Shown here: positions 20,450 through 31,775 of the stretch, one piece after another | Layout: each line of letters begins with the position of its first letter | How positions within the stretch are numbered: the stretch's first letter is position 1 | Notes under the pieces: generated by a model | What the model was told of the DNA's origin: nothing | Seen by the model: only the letters and a program-made list of their open reading frames with translations | Database searches by the model: none | Assembly: GCA_039000515.1 (NCBI GenBank) | Contig: JBCFYV010000001.1 | Span: forward strand, 67,759,030-67,823,029 | Reading direction: 5' to 3' | DNA length: 64,000 nucleotides | Source of the DNA: Timema cristinae | Taxonomy: Eukaryota > Arthropoda > Insecta > Phasmatodea > Timematidae | Program-made: the position numbers and the translations under genes

Positions 20450-22515
20450 TAAATTGCTTAATTGCTGCCTACGTTACACGTTCCAGATTGTTTGAACTTT
20501 AGCTAATTCAATATTCAAATGAAGTAACTGATTTTTTTAGAAAAATATTGTTAACTTCTTCATAATCCTACCTCATTTAAAGGCAATTCATTTAAAGCTA
20601 ATTAATAATCCTGCCTCATTTAAAGGTAATTCATTTAAAGGTAATTAAGATTGTTTGAACATTGGTTAAAAGGGTAATTAATGGACTTTGCGTTTTTAAG
20701 GTAATTAATGGTCGAACTTTGTTTTAAGGAAGATTGTTTGAACTTTAGCTAGTTCAATATTCGAATGAAGTAACTGATTTTTTTTTTAGAAAAATATTGT
20801 TATCTTCTTAATAATCCTACCTCATTTAAAGGTAATTAAGATTGTTTGAACTTAGTCAAAAAGGTAATTAATGGACTTTGTGAGGTAATTCATTTAAAGG
20901 TAACTATGATTGTTTGAACTTTGGTTAATTCAATATTCAAATGAAGTAACTAATTTTTTAGAAAAATATTGTTAACTTCTTCTTAATCCAGCCTCATTTA
21001 AAGATAATTAAGATTGTTTGAACTTTGGCTAATTCAATATTCAAATGAAGTAACTGATTTAGGAATGGTTTAAATCTACTCATGCAGAACTTTTACGATC
21101 CTACTAGGGAGGAGTTGAAGAGAGTGTATTTAACCAATCTCATTGTTACATCCTCATTTAATGGTAATTAAGATTGTTTGAACTTTGGCTAATTCAATAT
21201 TCAAATGAAGTAACTGATTTTTAGAAAAATATTGTTAACTTCTTCATAATCCAGACTCATTTAAAGGTAATTAAGATTGTTTGAACTTTGGTTAAAAGGG
21301 TAATTAATGGACTTTGCGTTTTTAAGGTAATTAATGGTCGAACTTTGTTTTAAGGAAGATTGTTTGAACTTTAGCTAATTCAATATTCGAATGAAGTAAC
21401 CGATTTTTTTTAGAAAAATATTGTTAACTTCTTAATAATCCTACCTCATATAAAGGTAATTAAGATTGTTTGAACTTTACTCAAAAAGGTAATTAATGGA
21501 CTTTGTTAGGTAATTCATTTAAAGGTAACTATGATTGTTTGAACTTTGGTTAATTCAATATTCAAATGAAGTAACTAATTTTTTAGAAAAATATTGTTAA
21601 CTTCTTCTTAATCCAGCCTCATTTAAAGATAATTAAGATTGTTTGAACTTTGGCTAATTCAATATTCAAATGAAGTAACTGATTTAGGAATGGTTTAAAT
21701 CTACACATGCAGAACTTTTACGATCCTACTAGGGGAGGAGTTGAAGAGAGTGTATTTAACCAATCTCATTGTTACATCCTCATTTAAAGGTAATTCATTT
21801 AATGGTAATTAAGATTGTTTGAACTTTGGCTAATTCAATATTCAAATGAAGTAACTGATTTTTAGAAAAATATTGTTAACTTCTTCATAATCCAGACTCA
21901 TTTAAAGGTAATTAGGATTGTTTGAATTTGGATGACCGAACTTTGCTGTACTAAGCTAATTTTTAAAGGTAATTAATGAACTTTGTTTTTTTAACTTCTT
22001 CATAATCCAGCCTCATTTAAAGGTAATTAAGATTGTTTGAACTTTGGATGACCGAACTTTGCTGTACTAAGCTAATTTTTAAAGGTAATTAATGGACTTT
22101 GTTTTTAAGCAGACGTCTTTAAAACTTTGATGGGGATGATGCTAAATAATAGTTTAGTGAGTATAGTGGAAGATATAATGTTTAGATATCGTAGATGAAA
22201 GTTCTACGCATCCGTAGGAAATAAATGTTTAATGTAATTAACTTTTTTAAATGTATGAATCTTGTAAAAGAATTAATGAAAAGGTAATTAAGATTGTTTG
22301 AACTTTGGCTAATTCAATATTCAAATGAAGTAACTGATTTTTTTAGAACAATATTCTTAACTTCTTCTTAAAGGTAATTAAGATTGTTTGAACTTTGGTT
22401 AAAAAGGTAAATTAATGGACTTAGTGTTTTTTAAGGTAATTAATGGTCGAACTTTGTTCTAAGGAAGATTGTTTGAACTTTAGCTAATTCAATATTCAAA
22501 TGAAGTAACTGATTT
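20450..22515 (+). repeat. Minisatellite of about 100 bp with higher-order structure
   Basis: The basic unit runs AAGATTGTTTGAACTTTGGC, TAATTCAATATTCAAATGAA, GTAACTGATTTTTTAGAAAA, ATATTGTTAACTTCTTCATA and ATCCTGCCTCATTTAAAGGT. Units are arranged in a higher-order repeat of about 626 bp: CATGCAGAACTTTTACGATC occurs at 21081 and about 21707 with the same neighbours. It occupies 2 kb of the Polinton left of the polymerase. Fragments recur at 17870-18010 (inverted) and 27640-27805. Confidence 0.85.
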
Positions 22516-22539
22516 TTTTTATGAATATAAAGATTTAAA

Positions 22540-23130
22540 ACGCATAGATACATACTAAATTAGTTGGGTTTTTTTCCACAAGTTATAGTTCTTGAAATTG
22601 TTGTTTTGTTTATACATTAACACTAATCACTTACACTATAGAGTACAGGACGTGAATATTTTTTTTAGTTTTAATCACTTACACTACAGAACATGAATAC
22701 TATAGAGTACAGGACGTGAATATTTTTTTAGTTTTAATCACTTACAGTATAGAACATGAATTTTTTTTATACATTAACACAATAGAGTACATGACGTGAA
22801 TATTTTTTGTTTTAAGTTATAGTTCTTAAAATTGTTGTTTTGTTTATACATTAACACTAATCACTTACACTATAGAGTACAGGACGTGAATATTTTTTTT
22901 AGTTTTAATCACTTACACTACAGAACATGAATACTATAGAGTACAGGACGTGAATATTTTTTTAGTTTTTGAACATGAATTTTTTTTATACATTAACACC
23001 ATAGAGTACATGACGTGAATATTTTTTTGTTTTAATCACTTACAGTATAGAACATGAATATTTATACACTATAGAGACTACTGAACATGATTTTTTAGGT
23101 TTAGTTCTAATCACTTACACTGTAGAGAAC
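22540..23130 (+). repeat. GAGTACAGGACGTGAATATTT repeat with a period of about 235 bp
   Basis: Short units (AATCACTTACACTATAGAGT followed by ACAGGACGTGAATATTTTTT) are grouped in a block seen twice (from about 22580 and about 22815). It ends just before the polymerase stop codon. Confidence 0.8.
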
Positions 23131-23163
23131 ATGATTTTTTTTTTCACATAGACGCACTGTTCA

Positions 23164-26100
23164 CTATAGAGTTGACGGTCTGATTGAGTAATGGGACCAT
23201 GGAAGAGTATTGACAGTTCCTGGTACTCTATATCTTTTGTCGTCGATAGAGCATAGAGCGACCCTATTGAATTTTTGTGTGTAAAGTTTGAATCCTACAG
23301 CTCTTATTGAACGAGCCTCTCTCATGACTATCGTCACATCTGTCAAACAATTACGATAATCCTCTAATGAAAGCGTTCTTAACGCGATACTCTTCACCCC
23401 TTTAGCCTTGAGCGTCTCTCCATCTCCTTGTACCGAGAATGAATAGAGTTTAGGACGTAAACCAATGAACTCAGTGATGATCCGACCTCGAGTCTCGTCT
23501 TTTAGTTTACCGAGCACCCCTTTATTTACTACGGGCATCCTGTAAACATTGTCTTGTCCGTAGGTGGAGGTGTCCAGGTAGTCATTAGCTAACAGGGCGA
23601 GTCTCTGGTATGCATCTTCAACAGTCATGTAGTAGAGAAGTGAGTCAGTATCAGTGTATTGAAGTTTTAACGTACCTTGGGGGAAGGCGGGGGTCATAAC
23701 CTGGTAATGCAGACCTTACATGACTACCTTCGAGATTTCCAAAATGGCGAATCCCGCATAGATAGGCATATCAAAGTAAATCTCTTGCGGCTCCGTCTCG
23801 ATGATGACTAGGTTTTCTGACACTATCGAGCGGTTTTTAAAGTTAGGGCTGGCTATGAGGTTACCCGCTCCAAATTTCCCTTCCCACCTGGTAGCTATCT
23901 TTATCGTACGGTAAGCCCTCTTGTTAGACATGAGGCGGCCGAATGCGGCATTGTTCATCAGTTTGAAAAACATGTTTTCAAATTGATTGCTCGCTTTACT
24001 CCTCATTTCCGCGTTCAACCTGATATACGGAGCCATCCACGACGCTTGCTTGAAACTGAGAACACGGTGAACTCTCCTCAGTTTCAACCCGTTCGCTAAA
24101 CATAGCTTTAGATGACGGTAGTGAATGACGTACCCGCTCTTATCAGCTAAAGTTGTTAACAGTTTTTCATGTTTCCCTACGGGTGGAATCCCTTTCTCAG
24201 GACAGAACGGCAAGTCAGAATGAGCGTCGTGCACATCTCGCGGATATTCAAGATCTACCTGCAAGATATAGCCCGTATCCGCATCGTCCTCTACTTTTAG
24301 CACGTCCAATCGAGCAATTTCTTCATCTTCGAGCCACCTGAACTCTCCATAGGGAAGTGAGGACAGCATACTAAATGAATAGAGTCCATTCACGTCTAGA
24401 TAGACAATGTAGGACTCTGGCTTGGAAGGATCAAACGCGTCCATATAGCGATTATTCGCTACAGCGTGACGATTAGCCACAAAACATATCCCTCCGCGGA
24501 TAGCTCCCTCAATGAATTGATGAGTGTCCACATCATCGATTAATTTGAGCCGTACCCGGGTTATTCTCAATAGAGCCTGGTACGCTAGACTGGGAGCTGT
24601 AAGGGACCATCCGGTATCTAGCATATACGTCTTCATGCAGAGATCACGAAAGTTCTCAAAGATGTCGGCCAGTAAAGTTACGTCCGTGCACAGGTAGAGG
24701 TTCGAATAGTCCCAAAGATTCTTACATTCGAATACTCGCCAAACCTCACAGGCGTGATCATAGTCTTCCTGAGAGATATGGCTATCCGTGAGCGCGTTGT
24801 AAAATTTATCTTTGCTCGGTAACTAGGTCTCGTCCAGCCGCTCGATTGAATCAATATAATCATAGGGGAACACTCCTTTTCGCGTGACTAATTTGAAGCG
24901 TTCATCCTCGGGATGGCACTTACGGGTGATTTTAAGTTGCTCACGTTCGAGGTAAGATACGCATTTCTCTAGGGAAGTACATAGAAAACTGAAACTATCT
25001 ATAATTTTAATTGTAATCCCTCGAAAACCGCACCAAATATATTTCATGATTACTTTGAATCTTTCCATTGTCTCTCCAATAACTCTGACTTTTCCCGGAT
25101 TGACGAGAACGCTCTCCCCCGTGAACGGATCAGTTTCTCTACGTTCAACGAGTGATTCGAGAAGGAAAAAAATTATCGTAGCAACGCGCGTTATGGATCA
25201 CTACGCTCTGGTGACTCGGGTTCTTGTAATTAATATTACACCCTGCGTGACTACTCACACTATAAAGTCCAGTCAAGTGACAATGATCCATAACCCTAAT
25301 ATCATCATTCTTGTAGGGCTTCTCGCATATATGACAATGAAAGGCTGTATTATGAGCGTCTCTTTGAGCAGGAGTTAACGGTTTCATTGGTACAACGGTA
25401 CTATAGTACTCTAGTACACGCTTCGCCGTATCTACGAGCGCCTCAACAAATTGGGCAGTACAATCTTTTCCCGTGAAGTGACGGTACTCTGAGAGACTAT
25501 CGTCAAAATTACATTTAACGTACATTCCTACAGAATAAGCTACATGACGCTGAACATTCTCGGTATATGAAAATTTTGGGTCGGGATCACTCGTCTCTAT
25601 AGGCATAAGTAAGCTCTCCAGGTCCGCATATACGATAAATCCTGTTTTCTCCTGCTGCTTATACTGAGTGAACGTGAGGAATTTATCCTCCTCTTGAGGG
25701 AATGTACTCCTTACCGCGTCGAATTTTATACACGCCTCTTTATGTTTTGTGAGTTTGTTTTCAGTCAAAAAAGCGGACAGGCATCTATCACAAAAGTATC
25801 TACGTCCTCTGTTAGACGCTCTGGGTAGTTGAGGGTTTATTAACCGTGACAGATTTTTAATCCAGCTGAAATGATAAGTTTCTGTCCCGTGCACTCTTAT
25901 CATGAATAAATGTACATGTCTAGCGCGCTCTTTAGCACTGACGTGTACAGGAACAATTACTAGTTTTTTAGAGGTGTCAGCTGTGTCAATATAAGAGTCA
26001 CTCCATTCATGCTTTGCAGTGTACACATTTACAGATATATCGTTAAGCTTTTCAAAGCGCTCGATATATCTCATTTGGAGATGGAGAGGGATCCCGTCTA

Positions 26101-26987
26101 GATTCAACACGTCTCGAAAATTAGGGTAAGAGGATAAACGTTGAGCTCTCCCTGTCGGCTCAAAAAGATAGGATAAAACAGATACAGGGAAGCAATGACC
26201 TTGTTCACATTGCACATTTATCAACGCTTCACGCCTGGCTATAGTTTCAGGGATTTGAACCCGAGCCCCGATCGTGAAAACCGTGTTTTTAGAGAGATTT
26301 ATTCTCATCTCCAATGTACCGTCATACATCCAACCCGGGTCTCTAGAAACAAAACCTTCAGTTTGAGCAAGGAGGGGAAAAACTACATTATTCTCATATA
26401 ACTCCTCCAAGTTTGTAGTGCTAAATATACCGCATAGAGTAGAGTTGAAATACCCTTTCTTCAATTCTACCCTCGCTAGGATGTCTAAACTCGCAAATGA
26501 GACTGCAATTTACCTTTATCGAGTCATTTGCAATTGTTTCTTCTACCGTCTTTACGTATATACCTCCGCACGCGACGAGAAACTGAACGGGGTCCTTGTA
26601 AGGCAATTCATTAGTGATAGAATAGGTTTTTATACGGCGGGTGTACGCCTGCTCAATAAGTTTCAATGAGAGACCTAACGGTTCCAGGTAAAGTCTAAAC
26701 TGGGTAAATCCCGTACCTAAGTCACGTGACTGAGTCAAAAGCGTCCGGATCTGACTATCTATATCCTCATGTCCGAGTATCAAAACGCTCGAGGTCTTAA
26801 TCAACCCTGGTGTATGCTCAATATATGCCTTATATACTTGTGTTGTGATATCACGTTTTAGATAATTAATTAAAAGTTGCTCATTCGAGGTTAATTCACG
26901 GAGAGTATACACTTTATTTCCATTTATTTGTCGAGATATAATGATGGGGGAAGAAAAGCGCGCTCTTTTAGCTGGAGGTTCTGTCAT
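23164..26987 (-). pseudogene. Protein-primed family-B DNA polymerase (Polinton pPolB), disrupted
   Basis: About 1,270 codons, the usual length for Polinton polymerases. Order: a basic N-terminus (TEPPAKRARF), a region of unknown fold, a zinc finger (CDRC...H...C, 25710-25795), exonuclease Exo I (YADLES, D and E codons at about 25616-25624), a DHCHLTG zinc motif (25270-25290), Exo II (HNARCYDN), Exo III (YLCTDVTLLAD, near 24680-24710), polymerase motif A (YLDVNGLYSF, 24380-24410), motif B (KLMNNAAFG, 23940-23964) and motif C (YTDTDS, 23641-23658). These are the residues for proofreading and metal-dependent synthesis. Four lesions prevent expression: a frameshift in 26421-26464, a frameshift at the A7 run 25166-25172, a TAG at 24823-24825 and a TAA at 23716-23718. 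A G-to-C change is likely in Exo II. The rest is well preserved, suggesting recent decay. Confidence 0.88.
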
Positions 26988-27117
26988 TTCACTCTATGCT
27001 CTCCTTTTTAGCCTCCTCTTCATTCAGGTACAGTCCCCTCCAAGATAACGTCAAGTGGGCTCGAGACGGCTGTAAACAAACAAACAGGAACGACTATGAA
27101 GAATAAGTGCATAAAAC

Positions 27118-27335
27118 AGACTCCTTACCCCTAGACCATCAGGCTACCTAGCTGCTTCAGTCACTGCCTTACTCTCGTATTGGGAGGGTCAAGGTTCGAC
27201 TCTCGCCCAGGATGGTTTTAACCTAATGGGCTTTTTTCTAGTCTCTCTCTAACCACGCAAATTTGTACACATTTCCTCTAAAAAAATATGTAATTGTATA
27301 ACCAGAACGGGTAGTATGAGAGATTTGTAAGAAAG
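27118..27335. mobile_element. SINE pieces: inverted SINE-B head next to a SINE-A-like copy
   Basis: 27118-27150 is the inverse of the SINE-B head (CCTTACCCCTAGACC). 27160-27335 reads forward with a B box (GGTTCGACTCTCGCCC), CCACGCAAATTTGTACAC and the tail CCAGAACGGGTAGTATGAGA. Both lie between the polymerase and the small OB-like gene. Confidence 0.5.
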
Positions 27336-27639
27336 CTTTTTAGTTTACAGTAAATACAGAAAGGTTTTAAATGTTTCTTTTTTCTCGGAGAAGGTTGCTG
27401 TCCCTCGGTCCCTTCCGTTAAAAGAAGAAAGACGAGAAAAAAGTGTGTTTAAACTCATTTCAAAAACGACTCAAGTAGCTGTTTTTTAAAACTATTAAAC
27501 AATTCGACGAGTTGTCGGGATGAATGTAGAGGGTCTTTCATGAAATATTTAGTTTGATATAGTTCTATGTTTAATTCTAAAAAAATATATTGATTTAAAT
27601 ATTAGTAATCCAGTCACTAACTAAGCAATTTAGCCAATG

Positions 27640-27805
27640 TAATTAATGGACTGTGTGTTTTTTTAAAGGTAAAGGTAATTAATAATCCTACCGCATTTAA
27701 AGGTAATTAAGATTGTTTGAACTTTGGTAAAAGGTAATTAATGGACTTTGTTTTTTAAGGTAATTAATGGTCGAACTTTGTTTTAAGGAAGATTGTTTAA
27801 CTTAG
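27640..27805 (+). repeat. Fragment of the AAGATTGTTTGAAC minisatellite
   Basis: Holds the same phrases as 20450-22515 (AAGGTAATTAAGATTGTTTG; GGTCGAACTTTGTTTTAAGG). Confidence 0.8.
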
Positions 27806-27910
27806 GTCTTCGTATTGTTAGTTAAAGATGTAAACAATTCTTTTTAAACTATTCACATTTAACTTGAAAACAATTCAATGATTATTGACTTAGATTAAGT
27901 ACGGTTATCC

Positions 27911-27974
27911 TAACACACATACATACACACATACGCACATACACACACATACACACATACACACACACACACTT
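27911..27974. repeat. (CA)n microsatellite
   Basis: An ACAC/ACAT tract at the downstream edge of the OB-like gene. On the minus strand the open frame runs into it as a VCVYVCMC-type artefact. Confidence 0.9.
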
Positions 27975-27976
27975 AC

Positions 27977-28274
27977 CTTCAAAGTTCAGGATGGCCGTTT
28001 TGGTGGCGGTAGAGAGACCTTTGTAAACAAGTAGTAGATCCGCTTTCGAGATATCTTCTATCTGAGCATCACTAAGCGTCGAAAATCTTCGAGGCAGCCA
28101 AACTTGATACTTGCCGTCGAGCACAGTAAGTATACGACGACCGAATCGAGTATTTACCTATTTTATTGAAGAAATACGGTACGCGTGACCTATCTCCAAG
28201 TCGGTCAATTTACGTGGAAGTATTTCATTACTTCCCACCTCCGTCAAAAATGCAGCCACAAATTCTGATGCCAT
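27977..28274 (-). pseudogene. Small possible OB-fold protein of the Polinton, one stop codon
   Basis: The frame starts MASEFVAAFLTEVG and reads KLTDLEIGHAYRISS, an in-frame TAG (28158-28160, codon 39), then NTRFGRRILTVLDG, VWLPRRFSTLSDAQI and LLLVYKGL. The order D-L-x-x-G-x-x-Y-x-I, V-x-TRFG, L-P-x-RF-S, I and Y-K-G is a shape I recall from small proteins common in arthropod genomes; a five-strand OB-fold with single-stranded nucleic acid binding is my inference. About 100 residues are expected. The frame then meets either a donor (G then GTAAGTG at 27976) or the CA microsatellite. A TATA box 52 bp upstream suggests an independent transcript. A role with the polymerase is plausible but unproven. 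Confidence 0.5.
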
Positions 28275-28325
28275 GGCTAATATAGCTACCGGTTAATGAT
28301 TCAACAAAAAAAGGCTGACCACCCC

Positions 28326-28333
28326 TATTTATA
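28326..28333 (-). promoter_or_regulatory. TATA box of the OB-like gene
   Basis: The minus strand reads CCTATAAATAGGGG, a near-ideal TATA box, 52 bases before the ATG at 28274. Confidence 0.6.
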
Positions 28334-28683
28334 GGCTCCAAGCCACGCCTCTCTCCCTCCCCCTCCCACAAAGTACACGGATCTAGACCCTCAATGTGAA
28401 AACTACTCAACACAAAGTATCATGATTCTAAGCATGTCACATAGAAAGAAATTTATGTTCTAAAGTTCGTGAATCAGGTAAAATACCTTGACTGTTATGA
28501 GAATATACGGCTCTTTCAAGTGCAGCTGGCACACCTGTGCACCCCAGTCACTACGTCAAGCCTAGCCTGTCACACTTTACCGTGTGAGCACCGTACAACC
28601 CTACCCATAGGGTCTATACGCTACGTCACGATGATAGGGAGAAAAAATAGCCAGACCGTACGAGAGACAATACTTCTCATCCC

Positions 28684-30025
28684 CGAAGGTCAGCTGCTCC
28701 ACACCCAACCCATCTCACCATCACATGCTCCAAGGACCTCTAAATCAGTAGCCTGTTCCATTAGGTTGTTTCCTGTGATCTACACTATATATATGAGGAT
28801 TCAACCGGGGACCTCTAGATCAGTAGCCTGTTCCATTAGGTTGTTTCCCGTGATCTACACTATATATATGTAAAGTGCTGAGGATTCAATCTGGGACCTA
28901 TGGATCTGTAGCCTGTTCCATTAGGTTGTTTCCCGTGATCTACACTATATATATGTAAAGTGCTGAGGATTGAACCTGGGACCTATGGATCAGTAGCCTG
29001 TTCCGTTAAGTTGTTTCCTATGATCTACACTATATATATGTACAGTACCGAGGATTGAACCCGGGACATCTAGATCTGTAACCTGTTCCGTTAGGTTGTT
29101 TCCTGTGATCTACACTATAGATATGTACAGTACCGAGGATTGAACCCGGGACCTCTAGATCAGTAGCCTGTTCCGTTAGGTTGTCTCCTGTGATCTACAC
29201 TATATATATGTAAAGTGCTGAGGATTCAACCTGGGACCTATGGATCTGTAGCCTGTTCCATTAGGTTGTTTCCTGTGATCTACACTATAGATATGTACAA
29301 TACCGAGGATTGAACCCGGGATCTCTAGATCTGTAGCCTGTTCCATTAGGTTGTTTCCTGTGATCTACACTATATATATGAGGATTGAACCTGGGACCTA
29401 TGGATCTGTAGCCTGTTCCATTAGGTTGTTTCCTATGATCTACATTATAGATATGAGGATTGAACCCGGGACATCTAGATTTGACCGTACCAAAAAAATA
29501 GTCTCCCCCTCACATCTCTCAGTCATCCCCTCCCCACATCCCTCGTGTTGTACACCAAAGGAGAAAAAAACTCGCTGGCTCGTCGGGAGAGAGAACACTC
29601 AACCCTGCCTCACCTCTCTCTGTCACCCTTCTCAATTTGATGAGAGAGAGAGGAAGAACTATGACTCGTCACCTCTCTCTGTCATCCACGTGCTAGACAA
29701 CGAGTAAGTCTCCCTCTCAGGTGCTCCAACCACCCATCCCCTCCTCCTCCACACCTCACATCTCTCAGTCATCCCCCCACCTCCCCATCCCCCATCTCAC
29801 ATAAACATATCTATCGTGTCATCTCAGGAAACCTCCAATATTATTATGTAAATGAGTGTCGCAGAAAGCCGCACCAAAAAAATATATAAGTCTCCCCATC
29901 ACATCTCTCAGTCATCCCCCCACCTCCCCACCCCACATCTCACATCAACATATCTATCGTGTCATCTCAGGAACCCTTCAACTCTTGGTTAATGTGTGTC
30001 CCAGAAACTGCACTTCTCCCTTACT
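28684..30025 (-). repeat. Right terminal inverted repeat of the Polinton
   Basis: The inverse of 15639-17545. The inner edge CGAAGGTCAGCTGCTCC (from 28684) matches 17529-17545. The outer part repeats GAGATGACACGATAGATATG (inverted) twice, near 29815 and 29955. The arm is 1,342 bp. Confidence 0.85.
28740..29480 (-). repeat. 85-bp tRNA-like minisatellite in the right TIR, about 9 copies
   Basis: The inverse of the array at 16205-17500: GTAGCCTGTTCCATTAGG and TGTGATCTACACTATA every 85 bp. Fewer copies than the left arm, so the two arms have changed independently since insertion. Confidence 0.85.
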
Positions 30026-30600
30026 CAGGTCTCTCTTAACACTCAAATCTACAAAGTGTTTTGCGATTTAGGACGAACAAGCTGAATCCTGACTTCGACA
30101 AACTCGTGCAGGATTTTGGACAGTTGCATAAATTCCATTAACGATGGCAATTTGAGTAGTTATTAATCAACATTTGGTAGGCTAAGTATCAACATGAGTA
30201 CATAACATATTTAGTTTTATTTGTTATGACATTAGATTTTATTTGCTACTTTTTTTTGTATCGAAGCTATATGGTTATATGACTAATATATGCAATTTTC
30301 CGTGAAAATAAAGTTCATTATTTAGTTAATTTAGACGTTTGTTACATGCGGCCAGCTAGAGACCTCACAGATGTCCATGTGGTCCTCGGGTAGAAAATTT
30401 GTCCACCTCTGCTCTAAGGAGTAGTGTGGAGTTTCGAGCCGCAATCTCGGTGTTTTATTAGAATGTCGTCACAAGTCAAAGGACAAGGGCTCCAATTCCT
30501 AAGTACAATTTTTTTGAGTTACCCAAGGGAATCATTATTTACAATAAATGGTGACATTTTATTTAGCTTATATATTACCCACTGTATATCATTATCATTA

Positions 30601-30655
30601 TTAGCACCATGTTCTTACTACCCATTCGGGCTATACGCACTAACGCTAAAGTCAC
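30601..30655 (-). mobile_element. SINE 3'-tail fragment
   Basis: AGCACCATGTTCTTACTACCC followed by ATTCGGGCTATACGCACTAA is the inverse of the shared SINE tail. Confidence 0.6.
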
Positions 30656-30965
30656 GATATTATCATAGTAATAACAATAATTTAAAAAGGAAGTTGCGTG
30701 TGTATCCCTAGTTTAGCCAGTATCAAATTAAAGTTCGTATACTCGAACATATTTTAGAATTGAAACTGTACGTTAAATAATCACTTTTAGTATTTTTAGA
30801 TGTTAAAGAGGGAGGAAGGGGGGAATTTTGAAATTGTAAAATTGACTACTTCAAATATATATTTTGTAAAAAGAATAAGCAATAATCTGACAATACTTTA
30901 GCTACTTTTCATTCAAACTGTTTCAAAGACATGAAATAAAACCGATAGTTCAAAACAATAGGGTT

Positions 30966-31217
30966 ATTATTTAGCACCGCGTCTTACTACCCTTTCGGTT
31001 TATACGCTTGAAGTACTAATTACGCTAATGGATTGGGAATTGTGAAGGTTGAATTAGAGGAAGGGAAACCCACATTTGCGTGGAGGGAGAGTGGAAAACC
31101 ATTTAGGAAAAGCCAACCTCAGTTCACCCGACCGAGATTCGAACCTCAATCTCCCCGTCCTTGGCGGCCGAGCTCAACACGACTAGCGCGTTAGCCAACT
31201 ACGCCACCGAGGCGGGT
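30966..31217 (-). mobile_element. SINE-A, full-length copy
   Basis: Read on the minus strand: the tRNA-like head begins CCCGCCTCGGTGGCGTAGTT with A box and B box (GGTTCGAATCTCGGTCGGG), then a body (GGTTTTCCACTCTCCCTCCA, CGCAAATGTGGGTTTCCCTT) and a tail (AAAGGGTAGTAAGACGCGGT, then GCTAAATAATAA). This is the best reference copy of the family here. Confidence 0.85.
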
Positions 31218-31775
31218 ATACTGTGATTTAATACTAGATTAAGTAATCTAACTTTTAAAAAAAATAGCATTCATCTTGGATAAGTTTAAATGAGCATACT
31301 GAAACATTGTTTATAGACTAAAAAAAAATTACTATTTTAAAACAAACATATTTTTTCTTCAGATTCCATAGTAAAAACATAATTTGTTTGTTACTTCTCT
31401 CCTCTACTGGTAAATTCTCAACCTGTGATTAAATGAGCAATGATGTAGGAAAGAATAGAAGGTACCAAAGACCCTGGCAAAAGTTGTTTAAATAATGAAG
31501 CAATAGTTGGCATTATAGTAACATATTTCAACTATACTTTATTGTTAGAAAACTTACCATAGAATATTTAAAATAACTATTATTATTATTATGTTTTAAC
31601 TATGTGTCGACCCATAAGAGGCCTTTTACGTAAAAACATTATAATTAAAGTAACTCAAAACTAATTATATGAAATAAAATAAAAAAGACAGTAAATGCAA
31701 GTTCATTGAGAGGGCATGGCTTGGTGAGAGTGAAGGAGAAATAATGGATGATAAATTAAATGAAGTGTGAAAAAA
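31218..31775. other. AT-rich sequence downstream of the terminal exon
   Basis: If the exon at 31776-31853 is real, its 3' UTR lies here. I see no clear minus-strand AATAAA close to the stop. Confidence 0.25.

Larger units (their letters stand above)
15639..30025. mobile_element. Polinton/Maverick element, complete ends, gene-depleted
   Basis: Length 14,387 bp. It begins AGTAAGGGAGAAGTGCAG and ends with the exact inverse. A perfect 6-bp duplication CAGGTC flanks it (15633-15638 and 30026-30031). AG...CT ends, a 6-bp duplication, long TIRs and a protein-primed polymerase B are the defining Polinton features. The gene set is poor: the polymerase (broken), a small possible OB-fold protein (one stop) and a 189-aa unknown ORF, all on the minus strand. 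No integrase, FtsK/HerA-type ATPase, adenovirus-like protease or capsid gene was seen on either strand. Much of 19-23 kb is minisatellite, and two SINE-type insertions sit inside. It is probably an inactive derivative moved by helpers elsewhere. Confidence 0.85.
15266..30411 (+). mobile_element. Short hAT element, split by the Polinton insertion
   Basis: The ends are CAGCGGTG at 15266 and CACCTCTG at 30411, with an 8-bp duplication CTCTAAGG at 15258-15265 and 30412-30419. Without the insert it is about 750 bp, so it is an internally deleted, non-autonomous copy. The left part encodes a hAT transposase C-terminal stretch in the plus direction (FVLFTSTYICEKTFSCMN, near 15555-15620). The frame continues after the insert, beyond 30031, with an early stop near 30070. 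CE-x-TFS-x-MN followed by N-K and RS-L is the dimerisation-region signature of hAT transposases. No DDE core remains. Confidence 0.8.

Noticed and set aside
23716..24636. Separate genes for the polymerase pieces
   Set aside because: The pieces are collinear parts of one polymerase, broken by two stop codons and two frameshifts.
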